This document shows, in pieces, positions 1 to 7,788 of a DNA stretch of 32,159 nucleotides. The position numbers and the translations under genes were made by a program. The notes under the pieces are model-generated. The model ran no database searches. It saw only the letters and a program-made list of their open reading frames with translations, and was not told the DNA's origin. Origin of the DNA: an uncultured Photobacterium sp. (GTDB taxonomy: Bacteria > Pseudomonadota > Gammaproteobacteria > Enterobacterales > Vibrionaceae); assembly GCA_947039005.1 (NCBI GenBank), contig CAMQXY010000031.1, positions 1 to 32,159 on the forward strand. The letters are read 5' to 3'. The first letter of the stretch is position 1; each line of letters begins with the position of its first letter.

Positions 1-38
1 ACTTGAACTTGAACTTGAACTTGAACTTGAACTTGAAC
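1..38. repeat. Tandem hexamer repeat (ACTTGA)n
   Basis: Six perfect copies of ACTTGA plus two further bases run from the left edge to two bases before the ubiV stop codon. The array may continue outside the window. On the plus strand one frame through it reads alternating Leu-Glu and stays open to a TAA at 149-151, so it could be the end of a convergent gene overlapping ubiV. It could equally be a non-coding simple repeat. The sequence here cannot decide. Confidence 0.9.
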
Positions 39-40
39 CT

Positions 41-916
41 CTAACGAATATTCAATCCCGCCAGATTATGCCAGTAGCCATTACATTGATGACCATCAGT
101 AAGAGGATGGTGCATATTGCCTTGTTCATTAGCACGGAAGTCGTCAATTAAAGTCAGCGTATCAAGACCCATCGGGCTTAATCGAACCACATCGACCATA
201 TCTTTCATGCCTTTCAAATCATTGATCAAGTTATAACAGTAACCTGATTGAGTTTGAATGCCATTAAGGGTGAAGATTTTTTGATCTTCCTGACTATTAA
301 CCGTGATCCCTTGTGGATACTTAATACAACAAGTCTCACAGTCATCTTTGGCTTTATTTTCAGCGCGAGCCGTAAAACAACGGGCTGAATAAGCGAGAGG
401 TAGATAGCCATAGCTAAAGACTTCAGTTTCGAACTGTTGGCGGATCCCTAAGGTTTCACATTCGGTGAGAGTGTTCGCTAACCAATCACGAGACAGTTCG
501 ACCGGCATACACCAGCGGGTCATGCCTTGTTTAACAAATATCTTTAAAGTTTGCGCGTTATAGCAATTAACCGCTGGGCCAACCACAAACGGTACTTTAC
601 TTTGAGAGGCCAGTTGAATGGCAGATACATCGTTAGCTTCAACAATAAAGTCGCCATTATCGATATATTTTTTCATGATGTTAACTTCGCTAGGGGCTTC
701 TAGCAATGCCATGGTTGATAACACTACTTGCTTACCATTAGCAGCAAGCTCTTTAGCAATATCAATCCATTGGGCGGTTTTAAGTGCTCGACGTTTAGAA
801 CACACCGTTTCCCCTAAATAAATAATATCAACATTGCTATGCTTGGCTTGTTGATAGAAGGTTTCAACATCATGCTGAGGCCAAAAATACAATAATGGTC
901 CAAGTGAATATTTCAT
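41..916 (-). CDS. ubiV: UbiV, O2-independent ubiquinone hydroxylation protein (U32 peptidase-like)
   Basis: UbiV works with UbiU and UbiT in the anaerobic branch of ubiquinone synthesis, where ring hydroxylations occur without O2. The protein is 291 residues, essentially the length of E. coli UbiV (YhbV). Four cysteines stand at the positions known to bind the 4Fe-4S cluster in the E. coli protein: C39, C180, C193 and C197 (C196 is an extra neighbour). The ATG has an AAGGGA ribosome site about 7 bases upstream, lying at the end of ubiU. The gap to ubiU is 10 bases, so the two genes form an operon and probably a UbiU-UbiV heterodimer. Function is assigned by family; the cluster residues are seen directly. 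Confidence 0.95.
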   Translation of the reverse strand: MKYSLGPLLYFWPQHDVETFYQQAKHSNVDIIYLGETVCSKRRALKTAQWIDIAKELAANGKQVVLSTMALLEAPSEVNIMKKYIDNGDFIVEANDVSAIQLASQSKVPFVVGPAVNCYNAQTLKIFVKQGMTRWCMPVELSRDWLANTLTECETLGIRQQFETEVFSYGYLPLAYSARCFTARAENKAKDDCETCCIKYPQGITVNSQEDQKIFTLNGIQTQSGYCYNLINDLKGMKDMVDVVRLSPMGLDTLTLIDDFRANEQGNMHHPLTDGHQCNGYWHNLAGLNIR

Positions 917-926
917 TGATTATCCC

Positions 927-1934
927 TTATTGCCATTTACGGTGGTATGCACCTAACGTTGTTTGCTTGCCTTCAGATAGATTCCCTAGACAGGCATTCC
1001 ATGCTGGATTGACACTGTAGCCTTCAGGATTCGCTAAGTAATGGTCAATGGCAGCGCGCCAAGTACGGGTTACTTGTTCAACATAGGCTGGGCTGCGTTG
1101 ACGGCCTTCAATTTTCACTGAGGCAATATTAGCTTTAAACAGTTCGGGTAAAATTGCTAGTGTATTAAGACTAGTCGGTTCTTCAAGCGCATGATAGCGT
1201 TTGTTCTCACCGTCGATATTAATATCAAAACGACCTTTGCACAGCGTTGGATAGCCTGCGTTTTCACCTTGAGCATAGCGATCTATCAGCACTTCATTTA
1301 AGCGTGATTCTAGCCCTTGTGGCGTTTCTTGCCAGCGAACATATTTTGCGGGAGAACATGCACCGACGGTGTTGGGTGATTCACCTGTCATGTAAGAAGA
1401 TAAATAACAGCGTCCTTCAGACATAATGCACAAGCTACCAAAAGCAAAAACTTCTAGTTGCATATCGGTATTACGTGCTAGCTGCTTTACTTGGTGTATC
1501 GACAGTACGCGCGGTAATACCACGCGTTTAATATTGAAGTTTTGTTGATAAAATTCAATCGCAGCAGTGTTGGTTGCTGATGCCTGCACCGAGAGATGCA
1601 ATTCTAAATCAGGGTAAGTGGTGGCTGCATATTCAAGCACACCGATATCAGCCACAATCAGAGCATCCACGCCCATAGCTGCTGCATTATCGACGGCTTT
1701 GGTCCAACGATTAAAACCATCAGGATGGGCAAAAGTGTTTAAAGCAACATGCAATTTACGATCATGATCTTTTACATATTGCACTGCTTTTTCAAGTTTG
1801 CGCTCTGTGAAGTTTAAACCCGCAAAGTGGCGAGCGTTAGTATCGTCTTTAAAACCGATATAAACCGCATCTGCACCATTATCAATAGCAGTTTTTAATG
1901 CTGGTAAGTTGCCAGCTGGGCAAAGAAGCTCCAT
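927..1934 (-). CDS. ubiU: UbiU, O2-independent ubiquinone hydroxylation protein (U32 peptidase-like)
   Basis: UbiU is the 4Fe-4S partner of UbiV for O2-independent hydroxylation of ubiquinone precursors. The start is set at the ATG beginning MELLCPAGNLPALK, which matches the E. coli YhbU N-terminus and gives 335 residues. The frame stays open to 2036, but that 34-residue extension has no counterpart in the family. Cluster cysteines are at C169 and C176 (in GSLCIMSEGRCYLSS), C193 (GACSPA) and C232 (TLCKGR), the same numbers as in E. coli. The C-terminus GAYHRKWQ is also family-typical. It is the first gene of the ubiUV operon. A near-consensus FNR box about 95 bases upstream suggests anaerobic induction, which is known for these genes in E. 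coli. Confidence 0.95.
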   Translation of the reverse strand: MELLCPAGNLPALKTAIDNGADAVYIGFKDDTNARHFAGLNFTERKLEKAVQYVKDHDRKLHVALNTFAHPDGFNRWTKAVDNAAAMGVDALIVADIGVLEYAATTYPDLELHLSVQASATNTAAIEFYQQNFNIKRVVLPRVLSIHQVKQLARNTDMQLEVFAFGSLCIMSEGRCYLSSYMTGESPNTVGACSPAKYVRWQETPQGLESRLNEVLIDRYAQGENAGYPTLCKGRFDINIDGENKRYHALEEPTSLNTLAILPELFKANIASVKIEGRQRSPAYVEQVTRTWRAAIDHYLANPEGYSVNPAWNACLGNLSEGKQTTLGAYHRKWQ

Positions 1935-2022
1935 GTACTTTATTATCCAATCTTTGCATAAAAGCGATGCCATTATAGTAAAAGTGTTTATATTGACGGA
2001 CTTTGATGTTAGGCAGGTTTTA

Positions 2023-2036
2023 TTGATATTAAACAA
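2023..2036 (-). promoter_or_regulatory. Candidate FNR box upstream of ubiU
   Basis: TTGATATTAAACAA matches the FNR consensus TTGAT-N4-ATCAA at 9 of 10 defined bases. It lies in the only spacer of the left-pointing ubiUV operon, about 95 bases before the ubiU ATG. A TATAAA that could serve as -10 on the minus strand lies at 1992-1987. That would place the box near -49, not the ideal -41.5, so the start site is uncertain. FNR control of ubiUV and ubiT is established in E. coli; its use here is inferred. Confidence 0.5.
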
Positions 2037-2074
2037 TAAATTTGTTACTAAATAATAGTGTTTTTAGATTGATA

Positions 2075-4114
2075 TCAACCGGTAAGATAAATTTTTTCTT
2101 TTAATAATAGTGCTTCTAATTCATGTTTTGGCATCGGGCGATGAAAATGAAATCCTTGAATATAATCACAATTAAGGTTTGACAGTAATGTAGCTTGTTG
2201 GTGGTTTTCAATGCCTTCGGCAACGACACTCATATTGAGGGATTTCCCTAGGTTAATAATATTTTCGATCAAGATAATTTGTTTCGGAATGGTATCAATA
2301 TCTTTAATAAAAGCGCGATCAATTTTGAGTTCGTCAAGTGGAAAACGGGCTAAATAAGACAGCGATGAATAGCCTGTACCAAAATCATCAATAGATAATG
2401 CAAATCCTTGTTTTTTTATCGCGTTGAGCATTTGGATAGTATGTTCGCCATCACTCATTACGGTGCTTTCGGTAAGCTCAAAGGTGAAATCATCAGCATT
2501 AATACCTGTTGATTGTCGTAATTTATCGACAAAATTAATCAATGTAGGATTTTCAAATTGTAGTGATGATAAGTTAATCGCTACTCGACCTTTTAATAGC
2601 TGCTGTTTTTTCCACTGATTCACGGTGGTAAACACTTCACGCATAACGACATGGCCTAGCTGTTCAATCAGTCCTGATCGCTCTGCAACGGGAATAAATT
2701 GTGCCGGGCTAATGTAACCTTCAACCGGATGCTTCCAACGGACTAATGCTTCTGCGCCGTCAATTTCAAAATTTTTAGCGTTAACTTTGGGTTGATACCA
2801 GACTTCTAAGCCATTATTTTGCAGTGCTTTTTGTAACTCAATTTCAAGCCATAATCGCATTCGTGCAGCTTTACTCATGGCCTCACTGAAAATGACCAGC
2901 CGATTACGGCCGCGGTTTTTAGCTTCATACATTGCAGTATCAGCATGTTGGAGCATCATCCGTGCATCATGGCCATTACCTGGTGATTTAACCATGCCGA
3001 TTGAGCACGCGAGGTGTTTACTGAAATAACGCAGATCAAACGGCTGGTTAACTAAAGCAATGATCTGTTCGGCAATGATTTCACCGCTATTTTCATGTTC
3101 AGGGTGAGTCAGTAATACCGCAAATTCATCACCACTTAAATGACCAATAATGGCATTTTTGGGTAATAGCTGTTGCAGTCGCTGCGCAATTTCTTGGAGT
3201 ACTTTATCGCCAATATGATGCCCCAATGAATCATTGATATTTTTAAAGTTATCAATATCGATATACAACATAAACAGCGGGGTATTGGTTAGCATCAGTT
3301 GATCGAGTTGACGACTAAAGCCATGACGATTATAGAGCCCAGTTAATGGATCAAGTTGGGTTAATTGCTCAATTTTATGCTGCTGATCATCGTTATTGGT
3401 GGCGGGAGTGAGCTTTATTAATAATGCTGCTTCACCCATCATGGTGATGGCGGTTGTTGTCAGTATTAATGGTGAGTTAGCGTTATGATTGCTTGAATAA
3501 TAATGCTGATTACTATTATGAGATGATTGTGTCAGTGTTTTACTGTGGCATGGTTGTTTATTGTTATCGAGCAACACGTGATCAAGTGTTTGACCTAAAA
3601 GGGCACTTTTTGACGTCATACCTAATAGTTCAACGGCACGTTGATTAGCATTCATGATAATGTTTTTTTCAATCACAAAGATACCATCGGTGACGAGGTT
3701 TTGAAGTTGATTGAGTTGGTGTTCTGATTCTTGTAATGAATTACTCAGCACATGGCGTTCTGACGTATCGACAGAATGTAAAATAATGTGTTCAATCTGA
3801 CCATGGTTATTGATTAACGGTGCCAAGCTGACGTGTAAATGGGTGTGGTGAGAAGTGTCATTAATAATAATTTCAGCTTCAATCACTTCGCCCTTAAAAG
3901 CACGTTCATAGTAAGGCTTTAAGCATTGGTAGTAGTGGTTGCCAAGGGTGTCGATATCATTACTGCCAATGAGTTGATGTTGTGGTTTACCACTGATATC
4001 ACTATAACGATTATTAACACTATGGTAGCGGTGTTGGTCGTCAAGAATAGCGAATAGGAAAGGACTATTATTTGTTAAAAGTGGAAACCAATAGTCAAGT
4101 TGCTCTATCTGCAT
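2075..4114 (-). CDS. PAS-PAS-GGDEF-EAL protein (cyclic-di-GMP turnover)
   Basis: A 679-residue protein with no obvious membrane segment, so probably cytoplasmic. It has two PAS-like segments (about 12-120 and 130-235), a diguanylate-cyclase domain (about 250-410) and an EAL phosphodiesterase domain (about 420-675). The cyclase signature is SGDEF (327-331), a one-residue variant of GGDEF, so cyclase activity is possible but not assured. The EAL domain looks complete: EAL at 455-457, INLSS, FELTES, DDFGTGYSS, LKID, AEGIE and QGFHFHRP are all present. It is therefore most likely a c-di-GMP phosphodiesterase under PAS control. An AAGGA lies about 11 bases before the ATG. The gene sits between ubiUV and ubiT, which are usually close divergent neighbours; it points the same way as ubiUV and ends about 140 bases before ubiU. 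Confidence 0.92.
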   Translation of the reverse strand: MQIEQLDYWFPLLTNNSPFLFAILDDQHRYHSVNNRYSDISGKPQHQLIGSNDIDTLGNHYYQCLKPYYERAFKGEVIEAEIIINDTSHHTHLHVSLAPLINNHGQIEHIILHSVDTSERHVLSNSLQESEHQLNQLQNLVTDGIFVIEKNIIMNANQRAVELLGMTSKSALLGQTLDHVLLDNNKQPCHSKTLTQSSHNSNQHYYSSNHNANSPLILTTTAITMMGEAALLIKLTPATNNDDQQHKIEQLTQLDPLTGLYNRHGFSRQLDQLMLTNTPLFMLYIDIDNFKNINDSLGHHIGDKVLQEIAQRLQQLLPKNAIIGHLSGDEFAVLLTHPEHENSGEIIAEQIIALVNQPFDLRYFSKHLACSIGMVKSPGNGHDARMMLQHADTAMYEAKNRGRNRLVIFSEAMSKAARMRLWLEIELQKALQNNGLEVWYQPKVNAKNFEIDGAEALVRWKHPVEGYISPAQFIPVAERSGLIEQLGHVVMREVFTTVNQWKKQQLLKGRVAINLSSLQFENPTLINFVDKLRQSTGINADDFTFELTESTVMSDGEHTIQMLNAIKKQGFALSIDDFGTGYSSLSYLARFPLDELKIDRAFIKDIDTIPKQIILIENIINLGKSLNMSVVAEGIENHQQATLLSNLNCDYIQGFHFHRPMPKHELEALLLKEKIYLTG

Positions 4115-4335
4115 AAATGTCTGATCCTTGGCGGTATAGTTAAATATTAATGGTAAGATAATGTTAAATCATCGCTAGTGTAAATGTTAATGACTGTAAA
4201 TATAATGTTTATTAATAAAATAATGATGGGTTTTATAAGAGCAGTTGCTTTTTTTTGACTCAAGGCATAAAACAAATCGTTAAGATTGCCATACAATTCA
4301 TTTTTAGCGTTCGATTTTAAACAGGAATATAAATA

Positions 4336-4857
4336 GTGATTGCTCAACTTAGAAAACAATTGGTTCAACATGGTCCGGCACTATTACGTGTCCCTGTGAA
4401 ATTGACGCCCTTTTCTATTCAGAAAAAGATCATGTTAGATAGCTTAGCGATGGTTTTCAAAGAAGCATTAGAAGATGGTGATTTTGAATTTCTTGAAGAT
4501 CGTTGGTTAAAAGTTGAAGTCCGTGATTTAGGGTTACAATGGTTTATTAGTTATCAAGATCAAAAACTAATCGTTGCAGAGCAATGCGATCATCACGATG
4601 TAAGCTTTAGTGGTGAATGTAATGATTTAGTGTTAATTGCTGCACGTAAAGAAGATCCTGATACACTGTTTTTTCAACGTCGTCTTCGTATTGAAGGGGA
4701 TACCGAATTGGGATTAGAAGTAAAGAATCTAATGGACAGTATTGATCTTGATTCTTTACCGACACCCGTAAAATTTGTGTTACAGCAATCAGCTGATTTT
4801 ATTCATCAGGGAATGCAGACTAACGTGATTGAGAAAGAGGTTATACATGCTCATTAG
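4336..4857 (+). CDS. ubiT: UbiT, SCP2-domain accessory factor for O2-independent ubiquinone synthesis
   Basis: UbiT (YhbT) is an SCP2-type lipid-binding protein that carries or presents the hydrophobic ubiquinone intermediates in the anaerobic pathway with UbiU and UbiV. The 173 residues match the 174-residue E. coli protein throughout. Conserved stretches include GPALLRVPVKLTPF near the N-terminus and DPDTLFFQRRLRIEGDTELGL in the SCP2 core. The start codon is GTG (4336), with AGGAAT about 7 bases upstream and an N-terminus that lines up with E. coli. The gene overlaps yhbS by 11 bases, indicating translational coupling. A perfect TATAAT at 4201-4206 is a possible -10, without a good -35; I found no FNR box on this side. 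Confidence 0.93.
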   Translation: MIAQLRKQLVQHGPALLRVPVKLTPFSIQKKIMLDSLAMVFKEALEDGDFEFLEDRWLKVEVRDLGLQWFISYQDQKLIVAEQCDHHDVSFSGECNDLVLIAARKEDPDTLFFQRRLRIEGDTELGLEVKNLMDSIDLDSLPTPVKFVLQQSADFIHQGMQTNVIEKEVIHAH

Positions 4858-5353
4858 ATCTGAAGCGCCGGCTGATATTTTATTGATTGATAGATTATTA
4901 AAATCAGTGTTTGCAACGGACGCTGAAGCAAATTTGGTGATGCGGTTACGTGAAAATGGCTGTCGGACGTTATCATTGGTTGCTTGTACTGATGAAGGTG
5001 AAGTGATTGGACATGCTTTTTTTAGCCCAGTAACAGTGGCAGGACAAGAGACTAATTGGCAAGGACTTGCGCCATTATCTATCCGTGAAGATCACCGTCA
5101 TCAAGGGGTTGGCTTAGCACTTTTAGAAGAAGCGCAAGCAACACTTGCTGATTTTGATTACCCTGCGGTTGTAGTTTTAGGTGATCCTGATTATTACCAA
5201 CGTGCAGGTTACCAAGCAGCATTACAACATGGCTTAACATGCATTTGGCCCAATACAGAAGAAGCTTTTATGGTGTTAGAAATTGCGCCAGGAAGTGTAG
5301 AGCAGTATCAAGGATTAGTTGAATATTGCGAAGAGTTTAATGCATTAGCATAA
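4847..5353 (+). CDS. yhbS: GNAT-family N-acetyltransferase, YhbS type
   Basis: A 168-residue GCN5-related acetyltransferase matching E. coli YhbS, which also lies next to ubiT. The acetyl-CoA binding motif is visible as REDHRHQGVGLALL (R/Q-x-x-G-x-G/A). LGDPDYYQRAGYQ and the ending LVEYCEEFN are family-typical. The ATG at 4847 is preferred over the upstream in-frame codon at 4829 because MLIR matches YhbS and GAGAAAGAGG lies just before it. It overlaps the end of ubiT by 11 bases. The acetylated substrate is not known to me; the pairing with ubiT is conserved but unexplained. Confidence 0.9.
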   Translation: MLIRSEAPADILLIDRLLKSVFATDAEANLVMRLRENGCRTLSLVACTDEGEVIGHAFFSPVTVAGQETNWQGLAPLSIREDHRHQGVGLALLEEAQATLADFDYPAVVVLGDPDYYQRAGYQAALQHGLTCIWPNTEEAFMVLEIAPGSVEQYQGLVEYCEEFNALA

Positions 5354-5380
5354 GTGAATAACTCGCGTAACTATTGTAAA

Positions 5381-5450
5381 TAAAAAGCCATGACCTTATT
5401 TTTAACGATAAAGTTTAACGACAAAGCGTTAAGAATGTTGTGGCTTTTTA
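5381..5450 (+). terminator. Branched hairpin downstream of yhbS
   Basis: TAAAAAGCCA (5381-5390) pairs perfectly with TGGCTTTTTA (5441-5450). Inside the 50-base loop, TTAACG (5415-5420) pairs with CGTTAA (5427-5432). The outer right arm ends in a U-run. The position 28 bases after yhbS fits a transcription terminator, though the large loop makes it weaker than usual. Confidence 0.45.
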
Positions 5451-5587
5451 ATGTCTATTAATAATCTATTCATAGTTTAGTGCAATAAGGTTAATATTGA
5501 GAATTAAGAACTCTTTATTTGTCATTTAGCTTAACATTTAGTGGTGGTATTTTGTTGCTAAGAAAAAATCATTAAGGAATAGTATTC

Positions 5588-6685
5588 ATGATCCCACGTA
5601 GCATTACCTCACCTAAAAAATTCATTATTGGCCAAAATCTGTTACCACAACTAGATGGTTTTATTAAAGATTTTGGTAATAATGCTTTATTGATTTGTGA
5701 TGAATTTATTCTAAATAAAGTTAAAGCGGAAGCGTTACCTGTTTTACAGCAAGCGGGTATTACTGCTCATGCAGAACAATTTCAATATGAATGTACTGAT
5801 ACTGAAATTGGTCGTATCCATGAGATAGTAAAACATCACGGCGCAAACGTTGTAGTGGGTATTGGTGGTGGTAAAACCATGGATGTTGCCAAAGCGGTTG
5901 CACATTTTGCTCATATTCCGGTGATTATTTTCCCAACCATTGCTTCTACAGATGCACCTTGTACAGCATTGTCAGTGATTTACAAAGATGACGGTGAATT
6001 TGATCGTTACTTGTTCCTACCTCAAAACCCTGATGCGGTTATTGCTGATACTGGTATTATTGCCGCAGCGCCAACTAAGTTCTTTGCAGCGGGCGTTGGT
6101 GATGCATTAGCGACATTCTTTGAGGCACGTGCATGTTGTTATGCTGATGGTTTAAACCTCGTCCAAAAACGCGTATCGCGTACTGGTCTAGGGATGGCAT
6201 TGATGTGCTATGAATTGATTGTTGAAAATATTGAAATGGCGATGGATGCAGCGCGTCGTCATGTGGTAACACCCGCATTAGAAGAAATGGTTGAAGCAAC
6301 GATTTATTTAAGTGGTGTTGGTGCTGAATCAGGCGGTTTAGCGGCAGCGCATGCGATCAGTAACGGTATGTCATCATTACCACAATTACATCATATTCAA
6401 CACGGTGAAAAAGTGGCTTTTGGTTTGTTAACCCAATTAGTGCTAGAAAAAGCCGATGCTGAAGAAATTGAAAATGTTATTTATGTAATGAAAACAGCAG
6501 GTTTACCATTAACACTTGCCGATTTTGGTATTGAAGAAATGGTAGAAGCTGATTGGCGTCAAGTGGCTGAAATTGCCTGTGCGAAAGGCGATACCATGTG
6601 TAATATGCCTGTTAAAGTAAATGCAGATCGTGTTTATCAAGCGATGGTAGCTGCTGATGCATTAGCCCAGCGTTACCATGATTAA
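5588..6685 (+). CDS. gldA: Glycerol dehydrogenase, NAD-dependent, zinc-containing
   Basis: Oxidises glycerol to dihydroxyacetone with NAD+ in the cytoplasm; in other enterics it also handles methylglyoxal-derived diols. The 365 residues match E. coli GldA (367). The Rossmann GIGGGKTMD (91-99) binds NAD. The zinc ligands typical of this iron/zinc alcohol dehydrogenase family are present as D172 (GDALATFFEA), H255 (AAAHAISNG) and H272 (QHGEKVAFG). The family block IASTDAPCTALSV is intact. It is a single-gene unit between the yhbS hairpin and its own strong terminator, with AAGGAAT ahead of the ATG. No dihydroxyacetone kinase gene is next to it. Confidence 0.95.
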   Translation: MIPRSITSPKKFIIGQNLLPQLDGFIKDFGNNALLICDEFILNKVKAEALPVLQQAGITAHAEQFQYECTDTEIGRIHEIVKHHGANVVVGIGGGKTMDVAKAVAHFAHIPVIIFPTIASTDAPCTALSVIYKDDGEFDRYLFLPQNPDAVIADTGIIAAAPTKFFAAGVGDALATFFEARACCYADGLNLVQKRVSRTGLGMALMCYELIVENIEMAMDAARRHVVTPALEEMVEATIYLSGVGAESGGLAAAHAISNGMSSLPQLHHIQHGEKVAFGLLTQLVLEKADAEEIENVIYVMKTAGLPLTLADFGIEEMVEADWRQVAEIACAKGDTMCNMPVKVNADRVYQAMVAADALAQRYHD

Positions 6686-6712
6686 GTTCTAATCTTGATG
6701 ATTGACTAATTA

Positions 6713-6741
6713 AACAATGCCGACATTACGTCGGCATTGTT
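6713..6741 (+). terminator. Rho-independent terminator of gldA
   Basis: AACAATGCCGAC (6713-6724) and GTCGGCATTGTT (6730-6741) form a perfect 12-bp stem with a 5-base loop, followed by GTTTCT. It starts 28 bases after the gldA stop. Confidence 0.85.
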
Positions 6742-6840
6742 GTTTCTACATCGTGAAATACAGAGATTATAGTTTATGAGTACAAAGTGGCGTGGATTTG
6801 TTAGGATCAGTCTCCATTTATATTCCATAGCAGGTAGGGT

Positions 6841-7242
6841 ATGAAGCAACGCGATATTCAGGTGTTACAGGAAATGGGGATCACCTATTGGCAAGTACGT
6901 AAGCCTGAGATCTTTCCTAATCAAGTGCTGCCTGTGATCAATCTGCCCACTGAGTGTAAGTTGCTTTTTATTACGGCTGAGGAATTGGATGAGCATGATG
7001 CTTGGTTGTTTGGGCGGATTTTATCGAGTATGAAATTAACCCCAGATCAAGCTTTATCATTGCCGCTATCGGCACTTGATCAAATCGCAGCGCATCAGTT
7101 AAGTTGGTGTTGGTTTGCGGGTTGCCAAGGGGTACACCCTACTGGTTGTCAGGTACTGAATTCGGCCTCATTAAAACTTATGCATAATGATCCTTCGTCT
7201 AAGAAGGCGTTATGGCAACAGATTTGTAGTTATGACTTATAA
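6841..7242 (+). CDS. holD: DNA polymerase III psi subunit
   Basis: HolD (psi) links the clamp-loader complex to chi and single-strand binding protein at the replication fork. The protein is 133 residues; E. coli psi is 137. Family features visible are the N-terminal LQEMGITYWQVRKP (the chi-binding end), the central LTPDQALSLP and the C-terminal KALWQQICSYDL. The family diverges quickly, so the call also rests on the neighbour: holD followed by rimI with overlapping ends is conserved in enterics and vibrios. AGGTAGGGT precedes the ATG. Confidence 0.9.
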   Translation: MKQRDIQVLQEMGITYWQVRKPEIFPNQVLPVINLPTECKLLFITAEELDEHDAWLFGRILSSMKLTPDQALSLPLSALDQIAAHQLSWCWFAGCQGVHPTGCQVLNSASLKLMHNDPSSKKALWQQICSYDL

Positions 7243-7687
7243 AATTATTCCATTAGAAACACACCATACCGATGATGTTTGGCGTATCGAACAAGCCGCG
7301 AATATGTTTCCGTGGGCAGAGTCGATGATTCGTAAAGAGCCTAACCGTATAGCCGCTAACTATGTGTTAATGGTTGATGAGCAAGTTGTGGGTTATTGCT
7401 TTGGTCAGTTAGTTGCGGGTGAAGGCACATTACTTAATATCGCGATTGATCCTACTCAGCAACGTAAGGGCTACGGTAAGTTATTACTCAATGGTTTTAT
7501 TGATGCGCTAGAAGCGAAACAAGCGGAAGAAATTTGGCTTGAAGTGCGTGAAAGTAATCTCGGCGCTTATAAATTGTATGAAGCGACTGGGTTTAATGAA
7601 ACCAATCGACGGGTTGGCTATTACCCTGCAGTTAATGGTCGTGAAGATGCATTGATCATGGCGTATATGTTTATGCCTTTTGGTTGA
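7232..7687 (+). CDS. rimI: Ribosomal protein bS18 alanine N-acetyltransferase
   Basis: RimI acetylates the N-terminal alanine of ribosomal protein bS18. The 151-residue GNAT protein has the acetyl-CoA motif QQRKGYGKLL, the family block LEVRESNLGAYKLYEATGF and NGREDALIMA near the C-terminus. The start is placed at ATG 7232, 11 bases inside the end of holD, because MTYKIIPLE lines up with the family. The frame opens earlier at 7187, but those residues lie over holD and do not match RimI. There is no clear ribosome site, which fits coupling to holD translation. Confidence 0.93.
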   Translation: MTYKIIPLETHHTDDVWRIEQAANMFPWAESMIRKEPNRIAANYVLMVDEQVVGYCFGQLVAGEGTLLNIAIDPTQQRKGYGKLLLNGFIDALEAKQAEEIWLEVRESNLGAYKLYEATGFNETNRRVGYYPAVNGREDALIMAYMFMPFG

Positions 7688-7709
7688 TTTTACTGATCTT
7701 AAGTATAAT

Positions 7710-7743
7710 AAAAAGGCCGCATTCATTTGATTGCGGCCTTTTT
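7710..7743. terminator. Bidirectional terminator between rimI and prfC
   Basis: AAAAAGGCCGC (7710-7720) pairs with GCGGCCTTTTT (7733-7743): an 11-bp stem with A-tract and T-tract on opposite sides, between two convergent genes. It should work for both. Confidence 0.88.
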
Positions 7744-7788
7744 GTATTTAACTTTTTTTAGAACGAGATATCATAATCAGAACGTTTA

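Noticed and set aside
1..38. CRISPR array
   Set aside because: The repeats are six bases and contiguous, with no spacers.
1935..2036. N-terminal extension of ubiU
   Set aside because: The open frame adds 34 residues with no family counterpart and covers the candidate FNR box; the ATG at 1934 matches UbiU exactly.
4147..4371. Minus-strand reading frame of 74 codons over the ubiT upstream region
   Set aside because: It overlaps the ubiT start, has low-complexity AT-driven composition and resembles no protein.
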